The notes under the pieces were generated by a model. It did not search any database and was not told the DNA's origin. It saw only the letters and a program-made list of their open reading frames with translations. Position numbers and translations under genes: made by a program. A stretch of 64,000 nucleotides of DNA from Embiotoca jacksoni (taxonomy: Eukaryota > Chordata > Actinopteri > Embiotocidae), in NCBI GenBank assembly GCA_022577435.1, contig JAKOON010000021.1, positions 1,342,501 to 1,406,500 of the forward strand, given 5' to 3'. Of the stretch, positions 24,601 through 36,400 are shown piece by piece (position 1 is the first letter of the stretch; every line of letters begins with the position of its first letter).

Positions 24601-27600
24601 CAACCTGTTTGTTTAGAAAATGTTACCTTTCATCACTAGAGAGGGGAAATGTAACTGTATTTAGACTAAAATAGTTATTTAACATTCCAGTGCGACACTT
24701 TAATGGAAAGTGTCAGTGGTGTCGGTAATTTACAGCTTGCTTTGTCACTTCCTGACATGTCCTCTGCGTTGTCATGCATGCACGCAGTCGTCAATGACTT
24801 GTCACCTTATAAATTTCATGTTCCTCTCCGCCTTACTTTTCAGTCTCCTCTCTGTCCTCCATGACGGATCGCCTAGAATCCATCGCTCGACAAAACATGT
24901 GAGTTTCAAACATTTTGCCCATGTTTTCTCATTTTCTAACTACTCCAGATGGTTTTGGTAAGTTCAAGGATGGAAAGTGTTCAGTTCGATGCTTTTTTTC
25001 TTTTCTTTTTCCAAACTGAGCTGAGAATTAGGATCTCGAATGGCTGCGGGCTACGCATAAAACATTGCAAAACTGCTATTTAGATTGTATTCCTTGTACT
25101 TATCTATTGTGAATTTTAACGACTTCCCTTTTCAATACACTTAAACTGTTTTTAAATAGGCTAAAGTGAAAAAAAGTTAACAAGAAAATGACAGTTGTTT
25201 CTCTTTATGTTTTCGTCCTGTCCCTGTAGGTTGGGCTCTCACCTCAGCCCATCAGGGACCGAGTGCTACATCACATCAGACATGTTTTACGTGGAGGTGC
25301 AGCTGGACACCGGTGGTCAGTTGGTGGACGTCAAGGTGGCTCATCAGGGAGAAAATCCCACGGTCAGTGTAATTTCCATATTGCTCCAGAAAGTGAATCA
25401 AATAAGACTCAAGTTGATTCTTGTTTATTTTGAATTCCCTTCAAATGGTTAATGCTACTTTTTTCTTAATATGTTGCTCACAGAGTTGTCCTGAGCTGAT
25501 TCAACATCTAAGGTGAGTTGAACCCACTCACTTCGCGTTACAATGTGATGAGGAAAACAAACTCGGATGCAATGTTAATCGTTTCTGTTTTGCGGAATGA
25601 TGCAAGCAGCTGTAAGAAATCATTTTAATGATCTAATACCTGTTGAAACAACATTTCTTCTTGTTTCTCATCAGAGAAAAGAATTTTGAAGAATTTTCTA
25701 AACATCTCAAGGGACTGGTTGATTTATACAAACTTCCTGGGGACAAGTAAGTAGACCTGTAGGCTAGAAAGTTGTCTGAGTGAAGCTCACATAAAAATGA
25801 AGGTGGATTGTTTTGTTGTTGTTGTTCTTCTACGGATAGATTGACTTGAATTTACACTGAACTCTCCAAGAACGTGAAAGAATTTTTCTCTTCACTATTT
25901 CTATGTCAAGAAGCCAAACAAACTGCTCGAAGGATGAAGAAAAGTGAATCCCAGATTAAAGATCGTTGTTGTTTAAGACGTGGAAGTCTTGATGAGTATT
26001 GTTTTCATGGCAGTTAAATCAAATTACCGCACTTATTTTCTGTGTTCCAGTAAGCTGAAAACCAAGATGTACATAGCACTGCAGTCTCTGGAGCTTGATC
26101 TCACCAAGATGTTGCACATGTTTAGGTAAGTACACAGAAATGATTTATCTTCCCTTGTACGTTATTCTCGGTGTCTTCGAGCTACTGATGTTTTGCAAAT
26201 GCCTGCCGGTTGTGTGTCATGCTACGTGCTAATGCAGCTACCATCAAATTTAAGTAATAAGTTGGTGACCCTAAAATATACATTTATTAAGCTCGTAGTG
26301 TAAATTGACTAAAAGGCCTAATTTGGTCATGTTTTGTTTGATGCATGTTTTCTAGGTTGGCAACCAACGCTAATACAGCGGAAACTATTCTTCATGGGAG
26401 TGTGGGCTTACTGACAGCCAGGAGTGGTGGCCATCTCGTTACTCTCCAGTGTTACGTGTCCCCTTATGACATATTTGAAGAGGGAACCGGCTCACCGCTC
26501 AACTTAACAGACAACAATGGCAAGTACATGCAGAGCATTGCCGACAAGGGCACAGAGGAAGAATTACACAGCGGCCACCGGCCGTATGATCAAATGATGG
26601 ATTATCTTTCGTGACTTGTGTCTGTATGCGAACATTTGTTGTTGCAGTGCCGCGCTCTCTGGGTGTCAGTGTCTCTGTGACGATCGAGGGAACCTCTGCT
26701 GTCTACAAACTCCCAATCGCTCCACTCATCACCGGATCCCACCCAGTTGACAACAAAGGGTAAGAGACCTCACTTTATCGTTCTATCCTGCGATGAGCAA
26801 CCTATAAATCTGTCTAAAAACTGCAAATACTCAGCCCAGAACTGGAGGTTATTGTAAATCCTCATGAAATGCATTACTCTTTGACATAATAAATCAGTCA
26901 TTTGGGGGTTATTTTAGCCTCTTAGGAGAAATATGTTTATTCCATATTTTAGGACACCTTCATTTTCCACTGTGACCAACTCCAACTGCGTGGACCTGCC
27001 AGCCTGTTTTTTCCTCAAAATGAACCGCCCTATGCCTTTCTCACTCTCCTTTATCCAAAGGATGGGCAATGCTACTTGTGAGTTTATGTCACGAATACTC
27101 GTGAATATTCATAAGTCATAAATATGTACCGGAAGGATGACACTTGTTCAGTTTGGTAATTCATTCTGTCCATCCCCCCCCCCCCCCAGCGATCCCGGTG
27201 TTCGAGACTTCACCGAGCTTCTCGCCTCTCTACCAGTTAATTGTCCAGAGCCAGCTCCAGCTCCTGGAAGAGAGCAGCTCCCTGCCGCCACCCTCACACA
27301 ACATGCACTTTTATTCTGTGAGCAGACACACACAATTTAGTAATGTGTTGTAATCATGTGGAATCTTTCCTCTTACTTTTCATTCAGTTTTGTTCTACAT
27401 CCAGCATGTGTGCCTCAATAGTTTGGCCCTCAACTGTTCTGATTACTTGTAATTTTGGTCACCTATTGGAATTGGAAATGTCAAATCATTACTCATTGTA
27501 TTTATTACAGAAGTAATATTACAATTTTTATGACCATTTCTCTCCGTCAGGATTCTTATACCAGCAAGTCTCTTTATATGCCCCTTAGTTCTGTCTTTGT

Positions 27601-30600
27601 GTTTGACATGCTCTTATTGTCTCCGCTATCTTCTATCAAACACGTAATTTCTTGACATTCTTCAAAGAAATTTGTGATTTCAAAAGATAAATGCAGCTGA
27701 TACAAAAAACACATTTTAGAACGTTATTCTACATAAAACCCTTTAAGAGAAACAGATTTATGCTTTCACAGGTGTTGCCAGATCAGCAGCACTGCTACTT
27801 CCTGAATGGCAGCGCCCCAGTGCAAGATGGTCATTCTCTTCAAGGAGCACTGGTATCCAAGATTCCCTTCCGCCACCCAGCACAAGTGCCTCTCCTATTA
27901 GATATCATTCGGCACCAGGCAGCCTATAACACCCTGATTGGCAGCTGTGTGAAACGAACTTCTGTCAAAGAAGGTAAGAATCCGGCTTCTGATTTCTCAT
28001 ATTCGGTCAATCAACAATATGTACTCTGTTTTGTTTTTTTTTTAATTTATTATTATTTTTTTTTTATCAAATTACATTTGACGAGTGTTTCATCTTTTCT
28101 GTTCCTTCAGACAGTGCTGGCCTGCTGCAGTTTGAAGTGTGTCCTCTTACTGACTCAAGCTTCAGTGTCTCTTTCCAGCATCCAGTCAATGAGTCGTTAG
28201 TCTGTGGTGAGCAATCACTTTTTACAAAATCTCAGTTTTGCTCATTTTTTGGTGGTGTAGTTATCTGACATGAATGCATAATGAGGATGCATAATCACAC
28301 CAAACATGATGTTTTGAACAAAGTGTGTTGGAAGTTATTATACAAATAAACTAGAGGAAAAACTTGTCATCATTCAAGGATCACATGGAGGCATAGACAA
28401 GAATTCTTTTGAAATTAGGACTGTAATTTTAGCACTTCATTGAATTCACTTATTCAATTGAATCCATTCAAACCTCTTAGTGAGGCCATTTTTCTTTACT
28501 ATTCAATGAGTGAAAGTTACTAAAATTATAAATCAAACGATCCAATTGAATTCGCTTTGGTCATTTACATGAGTTGTGTCAGTTGAAATATATTTTTTAT
28601 TATTAGTTAGTCTGTTAACTTTATTATTATTTAATTCCTGTCCAATCTGACCTCTTTCCTTTAGTGGTGATGGAGGTGATTGACTCCCGACAGGTATCCT
28701 GCAAGCTGTATAAAGGACTGTCAGATGCTCTGATTTGCACTGATGAATTCATTACCAAAGTGGTCCAGAGGTGAGCTTGTCAATTCCCCCTGAATGCATG
28801 AGTGTGAACAGTGGTTTTTTTTTTTTTTTTTAAGGTAATCGTTTCTTCGCCCTCTTAGATGCATGTCCATCCCTGTAACCATGCGGGCCATTCGGAGGAA
28901 AGCAGAGACCATCCAGGCAGACACTCCGGCACTCTCATTAATTGCACAGACTGTGGAGATCATGGTGAAGAATAACCTGCCACCCTCTGGTAGTCCCACC
29001 TATAACATGGCAGCAGATGATGGAACTAACCCTATGGGACTTCCTGGGCTCACAGGGGGGAACACACCAACTGGGGGAGGACCCCCTGGAGGACCTAATT
29101 TTCCAGGTCCAATCGCTTCTCTGTTTGGCATTTCGAGAACAGAGAGGCAAGCCCAAGTAGGAGAGTGCCTAACCCCGGGAGGGGTGGCTGGCCAGCAACA
29201 GTTGCAGCAACAACAACAAGGTCAAGGGCATTCAGATGATTACAACAAAGTCACCCAGAATCCCATACTGACAAGTCTATTGCAGATAACTGGAAGTGTG
29301 GGTTCTAGTCCCAGCTCCCAGAATGCACCACAACCCCACCAAACTCCACCACCAACATCCTCACCTGCCAGCAACACCAAGAATCATCCCATGCTGATGA
29401 ACTTGTTGAAAGACAACCCCACACAAGATTTTGCCACACTGTATGGTTCTAGTCCATTAGAGAGACAGAATTCTTCATCTGGTTCTCCACGGACAGAGGG
29501 CATGGGTGGAACCTGCCCTGCAGGTAGCACAAAGGGAAAGAAGAAGCGCCAACGGGGGAATGAAAAGGGTGGTGGAACAGCTCCAGGTGGTGGAGGGGGT
29601 GGTTTAGGCATGAAATCACAACAAGGATCTTCCATGCCACAGCATCACCAGCACCATCCAGTGTCCCACGAGGATGATTTCCATAGGGAGCTCCTCTCCA
29701 TGGATGTGGACGCGTCTCAGAATTCAATCTTTGATGTTAACCTCACAGGTGATGGCTTAGATACACCCCACAGCATCACTCCAGCACCTAGCCAATGTGG
29801 AACACCACCCTCTGGCCCCAGCATGCCTTATTCACAATCTAATGTCCATTCTCAGCAACAGCAACCACCAGGTGCTGCACCGCCTCGTATGGTCCGCCTC
29901 TCTAGCTCTGACAGTATTGGACCTGATATCACAGAAATCTTGTCAGATTTACCAGAGCAAACCAGCAAAGGCAGCAGTGGGAGCCATGGGCAGCACCCCA
30001 TGGGCAGTGGCGTGGAGGATGGAGGTCCCCTAGGCACCCCCATCCGTGACTCCTCCAGTTCAGGTCAGGGTAGTGCAGTGTTTGATTCAGCAGACATTTT
30101 CAATACCAACAGCAATGAGAACCCTTTTACAGATGCTGCTGACCTGATTGCTGAGGCCACTGCAACTGCCGCCACTCCCAACAGTGACTCGTCCTCCACC
30201 AACTTCTTTCCTGACGCTGCTGACTTCAACCCTGACCTCCTGACGTCAGGCCATGGTTTCTCCCAAAGCTACTTTGATGACAGTTCTCCAAGTGCTGATG
30301 GGGACATAGACCTGGTTAAGGGTTTTGGGGGAAGCAGCCAGCAGAATACCCCATCAGGAACACCTCAAAATCCTACTCCACATGGGCAGAGCACTCCAGA
30401 GCCCTCACTGAAGGACCCTTTTGATATGGGGATAGTGTTTGGAGGCAACAGTGGTAGTGGTAAACCTCTTTTAGGGCAAGCTCCTGATTTGGGAGACGCA
30501 CATGGCGGAGGGTCCCAGAGCCCCCTCATGATGGGCCTCGGAGCAGCATGTGGTGACTTTAAAAGTGCCGAACCGAAAGTAAAACAACAACAGGTTCTCA

Positions 30601-32732
30601 TGCGGCCAAAGGATGAGAATGGAGGCAGCGGAGGGAGCAGTTCTGGGATGGGAATGGGGAGCAGCTCAGCAGAGGGCAAACAGGTCAAACGTAGCAGGAC
30701 CCCATCCAGTGAGGGAAAGTCCAAAGATAAGCCTCCCAAACGCAAAAAGATGGACCCTGATGGGAAGTCCCCCTCTCACAGCTCCGGAGGGCGACCTTAT
30801 ACGCCTCCAAGTGGTGGTTCAGGCTCTGGTGGAAGCATAAGTGGTGGAGGCTCCAAGTCTCCTGGTAGTTCAGGACGCTCACAAACTCCTCCAGGAGGTG
30901 CCACACCTCCGATTCCCAAAATCACTATTCAGATCCCAAAAGGGACCATAACTGGGGGGAAAACTTCATCCCACAGTGGATACACCTCCAGCAGTTCAGC
31001 CACCAGCAGCACAGGAGGAGCAGGAGGAACCAGCAGCAGCAAAAGCCATCATTCACACTCATCCTCCTCAGGGAAGATAAAGTCCAAGGAAGGCTCCATG
31101 ACACAGGGCAACAGCTCCAAGCCAGGAAGTGCAGGAAGTGGAGGTGGACCATCCCAGTCAAAAGGCTCTTCCCAAGGAATGGGTGTTGGCAAACCAGGAT
31201 CCTCCCCAATCACCAAACATGGGCTGTCTGGGCCTGGAGGTACCGGAGGTGGAATTGGAAGTAGTAATAAAATTAAGCCTCAGGGGGGAAAGCCTCAAGG
31301 GTCGCTTATGAATCCCAACATAAAGCCCAACATCTCTCCTTCCCATTCTCGCTCCAGTAGCTCTGGTGAAAAATTGTCCTCACCTATGAAAATGCAGCAG
31401 TCCCAGGTTCCAGGAACCCCTCCATCTTCCAAGGCCAAATCCCCAATGGGCTCAGGAGGGGGCAGCTCTGGAGGGTCCAAGTCCTCTTCTGGTGGAGGTA
31501 TGAGCTCCCAGAAGCCAATTGGTGGAAGTTCTTCCTCTGGTTCAATGTCTTCCTCATCGTCTTCCAGCTCCTCCTCTTCCGGTTCCATGGGCTTCTCGGG
31601 AGGCTCCCAGTCTCAGTATGGGGGTGGTGGAGGGGGAAGTGGAGGGGGAGGAGGGGCAGGAGGAGGAAGTGGAAGTGGTGGATGTGGGGGGGGTGGCGGA
31701 AGTGGAGGTGGAAGTGGTGGAGGGGCTGGTCAGAACAATGCAAATAATGCCAACGCCAAAGGGAAGTCTCCCAGTCGAAACAAGAAACCCTCTCTAACAG
31801 CAGTCATAGACAAACTGAAGAGTGTAGGTGGAGGAGGAGTGGGGGAGGATGGTTGTGAGGGGGGCCCACCAGTAGGAGGAGCCGGTTCGGCATCTGCTCC
31901 TGGTGGCGGTCCTGGCAATGTTCCCAGTGGACCGTCAAACATGGGTCCTTCCAAGCATGCGTCATCGTCCCAAAGTGGGGAGTATAAGCGGGAGAAGTCG
32001 GATAAAGAGGCTAAAGCAAAAGTGTCGGTTTCTGGGGGGAGCAGTGGCGATAAAAAGCTAATGGACCCAAAAACAGGGGGGGTTGGTGGGAATACTCTGG
32101 CCAAAATTATCATTAGCAAACCAGACAGCGGCTCACCAAGTATCAAGGCGAAAGTGACCCTTCAGAAAGCAGGGGAAGGATCTAGCGACTCTATGCGTCC
32201 CCAAATTTCCAGCCTCAAAGCTTCCCCCCTCTTCAGTGGCTCCACTCCCAAGCACGACCGCTCCTCCCCCAGCCACAGCCGATCGCCAGGATACACCCCA
32301 CTCAACCACGACAGCGAGAGCGAGTCGGGCAGCAGCTCAGTGGCCGAGAAGTCCCACCAGAACAGCCCCAGCTCGGACGACGACCAGACCATGCGGCCAC
32401 TTCCCCCCCAGGACTACATGAGCTCCATCCCCCTCAGCTCAGGGGAGAAACACAAGAAACACAAGAAGGAGAAGAAGAAGCAGAAAGAGAGAGAACGGGA
32501 GAGGGACAGAGACCGAGAACGGGACAGGGACAAAGAGAAAAAGAAGTCATCTATGTCCATGGGGCCGTCCTCGCATCCAATAAAAGCAGACAGTTGGTCA
32601 CGGTCACCCATCTCGGCTTCGGATTCCTCCTTGTCCATGCTCGGCTCAGATCGTCCATCCCGACCCAGTCCAATGTACATGAGAAATGAAGACGACGATC
32701 TCATGGACTCAGCCCTCACCGGTAACCTTTAA
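21515..32732 (+). CDS. med1: Mediator of RNA polymerase II transcription subunit 1 (complete, 16 coding exons)
   Basis: MED1 (TRAP220/PPARBP) is the Mediator subunit that docks ligand-bound nuclear receptors and links them to RNA polymerase II in the nucleus. Coding exons are 21515-21635, 23274-23380, 24477-24555, 24844-24898, 25230-25362, 25484-25512, 25675-25746, 26051-26125, 26356-26519, 26648-26759, 26953-27077, 27190-27317, 27772-27973, 28111-28206, 28665-28770 and 28859-32732. They sum to 5478 nt, or 1825 codons plus stop, with all junction phases matching; human MED1 is about 1580 residues. Residues about 45-535 form the conserved globular Med1 region. Two LXXLL boxes follow (LTSLL 672-676, LMNLL 714-718). 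The remaining ~1100 residues are low-complexity Ser/Gly/Pro/Lys sequence with islands conserved to human (NLS-like PPKRKK; SRNKKPSLTAVIDKLK; AKIIISK; KHKKHKKEKKK). The start is the first ATG in a CpG-rich first exon, with A at -3 and G at +4. Intron 9 uses a GC donor. Identity is certain; the exact start is less so. Confidence 0.97.
22581..22661. other. Near-perfect hairpin in MED1 intron 1
   Basis: TTTAGCCTGCCCACGT (22601-22616) pairs with ATGTGGGCAGGCTAAA (22624-22639): 16 pairs, 15 Watson-Crick and one G-T, around a 7-nt loop. A weaker outer pairing exists (AGGTG 22587-22591 with CACCT 22657-22661). It could be a small fold-back repeat or a transcribed hairpin, since it lies inside the MED1 pre-mRNA. 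Confidence 0.6.
23274..23380 (+). CDS. med1: MED1 coding exon 2
   Basis: The exon follows a T-rich tract ending in CAG and ends at a GTGAGA donor in phase 0. It encodes the conserved segment LLERLHAKHNASRPW, matching human LLERLHAKF...RPW. Confidence 0.95.
24477..24555 (+). CDS. med1: MED1 coding exon 3
   Basis: The exon encodes EKRGVMNATGHQLL and LETLQRALK, conserved with human. It lies between a CTCAG acceptor and a GTGAGG donor and ends in phase 1. Confidence 0.95.
24844..24898 (+). CDS. med1: MED1 coding exon 4
   Basis: The exon encodes MTDRLESIARQN, nearly identical to human. Phase is 1 in and 2 out, with a GTGAGT donor. Confidence 0.95.
25230..25362 (+). CDS. med1: MED1 coding exon 5
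   Basis: The exon encodes LGSHLSPSGTECYITSDMFY and VEVQLDTGGQLVDVKVAHQG, highly conserved in vertebrate MED1. It ends in phase 0 at a GTCAGT donor. Confidence 0.96.
25484..25512 (+). CDS. med1: MED1 coding exon 6 (micro-exon, 29 nt)
   Basis: This 29-nt exon encodes SCPELIQHLR (human SCPELVQQLR). Phase is 0 in and 2 out. The acceptor is CACAG and the donor GTGAGT. Confidence 0.93.
25675..25746 (+). CDS. med1: MED1 coding exon 7
   Basis: The exon encodes EKNFEEFSKHLKGLVDLYKL, matching the human segment almost residue for residue. It ends in phase 2 at a GTAAGT donor. Confidence 0.95.
26051..26125 (+). CDS. med1: MED1 coding exon 8
   Basis: The exon encodes NKLKTKMYIALQSLELDLTK, conserved with human. 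Phase is 2 in and 2 out, with a GTAAGT donor. Confidence 0.95.
26356..26519 (+). CDS. med1: MED1 coding exon 9 (precedes a GC donor)
   Basis: The exon encodes ILHGSVGLLTARSGGHL and the YVSPYD segment. Reading frame and the next exon require it to end after AATG, immediately followed by GCAAGT, so the donor is GC rather than GT. The nearest GT (26524) would put exon 10 out of frame. If the intron were retained, translation would stop at 26612-26614. Confidence 0.92.
26648..26759 (+). CDS. med1: MED1 coding exon 10
   Basis: The exon encodes VTIEGTSAVYKLPIAPLI and GSHPVDNK, nearly identical to human. Phase is 1 in and 2 out. Confidence 0.95.
26953..27077 (+). CDS. med1: MED1 coding exon 11
   Basis: The exon encodes TPSFSTVTNSNCVDLPACFF, conserved with the human segment that follows DNKW. 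It ends in phase 1 at a GTGAGT donor. Confidence 0.95.
27190..27317 (+). CDS. med1: MED1 coding exon 12
   Basis: The exon encodes IPVFETSPSFSPLYQLI and HNMHFYS (human IPLFETQPTYAPLYELI...HNMRFYA). The acceptor is preceded by a long C-run rather than a mixed pyrimidine tract. Confidence 0.94.
27772..27973 (+). CDS. med1: MED1 coding exon 13
   Basis: The exon encodes PDQQHCYFLN, SLQGALVSKI and RHQAAYNTLIGSCVKRT, strongly conserved with human. Phase is 0 in and 1 out, with a GTAAGA donor. Confidence 0.96.
28111..28206 (+). CDS. med1: MED1 coding exon 14
   Basis: The exon encodes GLLQFEVCPLTDSSFSVSFQ and HPVNESLVC, matching human. Phase is 1 in and 1 out, with a GTGAGC donor. Confidence 0.95.
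28665..28770 (+). CDS. med1: MED1 coding exon 15
   Basis: The exon encodes VSCKLYKGLSDALICTDEFI, conserved with human. Phase is 1 in and 2 out, with a GTGAGC donor. Confidence 0.95.
28859..32732 (+). CDS. med1: MED1 coding exon 16 (large terminal coding exon, intrinsically disordered region)
   Basis: This single 3.87-kb exon encodes residues 535-1825. It starts with conserved CMSIPVTMRAIRRKAETIQA, then carries both nuclear-receptor boxes (29268-29282 and 29394-29408). The long disordered tail includes DSIGPDITEILSDLPE, a basic PPKRKK stretch, TPPIPKITIQIPKGT, a Ser-run (about 31520-31590), a Gly-rich run (31620-31730), SRNKKPSLTAVIDKLK, AKIIISKPDSGSPSIKAKV and a Lys/Arg/Glu/Asp-rich stretch near 32445-32550. 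It ends with acidic DDDLMDSAL before TAA at 32730. The tail architecture and many islands match mammalian MED1, but Gly and Gln runs are expanded. Confidence 0.97.
29268..29408 (+). other. med1: MED1 nuclear-receptor interaction boxes 1 and 2 (LXXLL)
   Basis: LTSLL at 29268-29282 (residues 672-676) lies in NPILTSLLQITG, and LMNLL at 29394-29408 (residues 714-718) lies in NHPMLMNLLKDNP. Both contexts are identical to the two human MED1 boxes that bind the AF-2 groove of thyroid, vitamin D, PPAR and other nuclear receptors. Confidence 0.95.
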
Positions 32733-33400
32733 TTCGATTTAGAAAGTCTTTCTTTTATTTTACTCTCCTGTTGTTACATTTTAACATGTAATATACAAAG
32801 TAAACTTATTTATTTAACCCAAGGCACAAATTGGAACCGGATTCAAGAATGTCGTGGTTTCCCGAGTGATCACCTGTTAAAGCTGATAATGTCTTTTGAC
32901 TCTATAAATACCAATGCGAAATGTCAGTTTTCTATGAAAGTGGATGCTACGGAATACCAGCCTCCTCTAGCTTTATTGAGGAAGTGGCTTTAAACTGTTC
33001 ATTTTCTCAGAAGTAGACATTATATTTGTCTTTCCTGTGAAGTCGAGGTTTTTACTGTTGCTAAATGTGTTTTTCATGTTCTTTTCAAATTGAATACATG
33101 TGCAGTGCATATTGCTAAAAACAATTGTCACTGTACTGTCTGTGTATGAAAAATGAGAATGACATCTGTTAAAATTAGTATTGTAAAGCCAAAAGGGTAC
33201 AATGTTCAGTTGCCTTGTTTTTCAGATACAACTGGGGATTTTTAGATTTTGATATATTTGAAATGGTTAAATGTGTAAATCAGTGCAGGTAAAGAACAAC
33301 GACACATGATAATGCTGATGGACAAGAAGTGACCTGCTGTTAATTCTTTTGAACTGTAGTTTTTTGAAGCTTGAAATAAACATTTCACTTCTGTAAAAAT
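32733..33400 (+). terminator. med1: MED1 3'UTR with polyadenylation signal
   Basis: After the TAA the sequence is AT-rich and without open frames. An AATAAA hexamer lies at 33375-33380, followed by T/G-rich sequence, so cleavage is predicted near 33395-33405. Another AATAAA-containing stretch near 33747 could serve as a distal alternative. Confidence 0.65.
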
Positions 33401-36400
33401 CGCATTTTTGCATTTTAGCAGACTTTGTTGTTCGTATTCATTTTTTTTGCCAGCAAGAAAAGCGAGGGTAATTGTCTGTAAATACGTTAATACTTCAGGT
33501 TTGGATCATTTCGCTTCCTGTTCTGTTGAGTGGTTTTGGCTCAGCTACAAGCTACACTAGATGGCAGCAGTGTATCAGACTGCTCAATTACTTGGAACTC
33601 AAAATTACATGGTGCTTTGTAATGAGTTGCACATTCCCAGGGGGTAATGCTGAGAGGTTAAATGGATTTTCACATCTTTATTCACAGGTATTAAAGGAGA
33701 TGATTTTGTGAAGTGATGATGCAGCTAGACAGATAGGACAGAAGGAATAAAACGTAAACAGCCAGATACACAACAGAAAGGAAGACTACGAGCTAACAAT
33801 GTTCACCGCTCAGTGTGTCATCAAGAAGATGCCTCGGTTCACAGAGACCAAGGTACAAAAAAAGTAGATAAAATATAATCTAATTAAGGATGTCTTCAAC
33901 ACGAAGCTCGGGTTCAAATGATGCTTCAAATGGGATTCGGCTATAAAGGCAGTCAGCACTTTCATATTAGAAGCAATGTGACAGAACAAACAGACCTGAG
34001 AGTTTTAAGTAAATTACATGTACTTCCTTTAATAATCTACAAAACCAAAAATATTTAATAAATGTCAGTCAAGCAAAGTGTGTCGAGCTGAGCTGTCACA
34101 ACTTGAGACTTCAGGCGTCGAATATTAGGACAGATAATTAGCAAAGTTTTCGGTGGTTAAATGGAAAGAAACACCCTGTGAACAATAGTGCTAAAATTCT
34201 GCAGTAATTCACAAGAAAATAAGCACGTATTACAGGAAAAACGGACAAAATGAGGGTAAAGGCTGAATACAGAAGTTTAAAAGTGGATATAAAATGCCAA
34301 CACACAGTATATCTGACAGAATCGATAGAATATCTTCCTGTATAAACAGAAAAAATTTTTAAACTTTGCCCCTCCCTCGTGTCCCAAGCGACAACATATG
34401 AAACCAAACATGGCTTCATGGCACCCAGTCAGCTGATATTCTGACCCACGGCCTCACTTTTTCCTGACTGCTGACTCGGCTTCTTTTTTTTCTTTTTTTT
34501 TTGTGCAGAAGCCACTGCTAAGCAGCTTAGCTGACACAAATGGATGGAGTCCTGTTATGATAAAAAAAATAATTAAAAAAAAAAAAATCAATTAGTATGA
34601 AGGCAGTTTCTCTTAAGAACCTTTCCATTCAGCTGGAATGGCACGAGAGTATCGTCAGCGCACTTTAATGGGCAGCAGCTTGCTTCAGTCGCCTGCGTTA
34701 GTGATTGGTAAACTTCCCCAGTCCTGTCAGTGTCCCCAAGGTGCCAGCTGAAATGCCCCCCGAGGGAGGTCCTCTAACCCTTTGTACTGTGTAGGTACTA
34801 ACTGAAGATGGATGCTCAAAAGTGTCATATTCAGCTAAATACTACACAACATCACTGCACGAGGTTGTTTGAATGTCAGCGCTGCCATTGTGGTTTTATC
34901 CGTCCTTGTAATAAAAGATGGAGCGCAAGTGTTCCCGCTACAGAGCAGCTGCTGAGTACAGTCTGCTCCTCAGTTGTCTCGGTTTTAAAAAAAAAACTAA
35001 AAAAAAGAAAAGAAGAGAAGCTCTTCTTGATGACCGGTAGGAGATTAACCTTTCTGTTTTCTTGACATTGGCTCTATTTGTCAGAAAAATGAATGGCAAT
35101 TGAACAATCAACTAAACTGTTTTAATATTGTTTTCATTTCTTTTGTCCTTGTTTAAATCCAGTATGCTGAGAATTAATCGACAGGTCACTTTTTCCTTAA
35201 AGCCTCAAACAAGAGTTTTTGCAAATCTACAAAATATATAAATGGACATAAAGTAGTTATTACACCAGATAGGAAAATGTTCAATGTTTCAGATGTTGCA
35301 AGCACAAAAGCTTACAATTAAACCCTCCATAGTTTTGCTACTTGTACTTGGGACCTTTTAGTCTTATGAAGAAACGACAGTATTTCGTATTTAATCTGGC
35401 TAGTGCTGTTTAAAAATATTGTTAACGTCCATCGTATACCATATTTTAAAGCCATTAAAGCATAATCTTCTGTTGCGGACTTTTGAGACGTCATCAGTTA
35501 ATGTTAAAATGATTTTGTTGAGTTGAAATAATGTTTATAACTTTTATTTTTATAAACATCAAAAAAAATGATCATTATCATGTGATAAACCAATGTTAAT
35601 GTGTTTACGTGTTGGGCCTGCAAACTTCCCAAACATGATTAGGGTTAAACTGTTCCTCAAACATTTTGTAAAGTGAGTGAGTGAGTTCCTCCCACAGGAC
35701 AAGTGTACAAAACTAGTTTAAAATGGGGCACGACAAGGATGCAACTTATAAAATCTTGATGCCGAACTCACTCATTAAATTTTCTTTTTGCTTCTTTCAG
35801 CCACGTAAATACATCTTACATTAACAAAATAGCAGGAGGTAGCCTTGAGCAACAGAGGGCCCTTTCATTATTAATTCTTAGGAAAGAACATACAAGCGTG
35901 CGTCAGGTGACTGAGAACTCGCATCCTTCTTCTTTTTCTTTTCTTTTTTTTTTGTCCTTTTTCTCTTCTACGCGAGCACATTTCGACACTTTCAAGTTTA
36001 CTTTGTTACAATCAACTAATTTCACGCAGGCCGACCAATTTGTCAAGTGCCACGTAAATAAAAGAAAGCCTTCGACGGCAAGCTCCTCTCCTCATGTCTC
36101 CCTTCTGTAGCTCCTTGACTCTATTCCCTGTCAACCTTTTCAAACTGCTGAGCTGCGCTTTTCCACAGCACAGCTAATTTCTCTATTGTTGACCCTGCCA
36201 CTCAAACTTCCTGCCTGGCTTTACACTCAATCTTACCACTCAGAACATATCCTGATTATTCCTTTCCCCCCCCATCATCCTTCCAACCGGTGCAAACGCT
36301 CTCGTCATTTCTCAGAGACGAGCCCGAGGCCGACTGCAGGTCTCGGTGACGTTACTGAGCATTTTCAGATCTGGTCGGGTGACATAAATGCAAAAATCTT

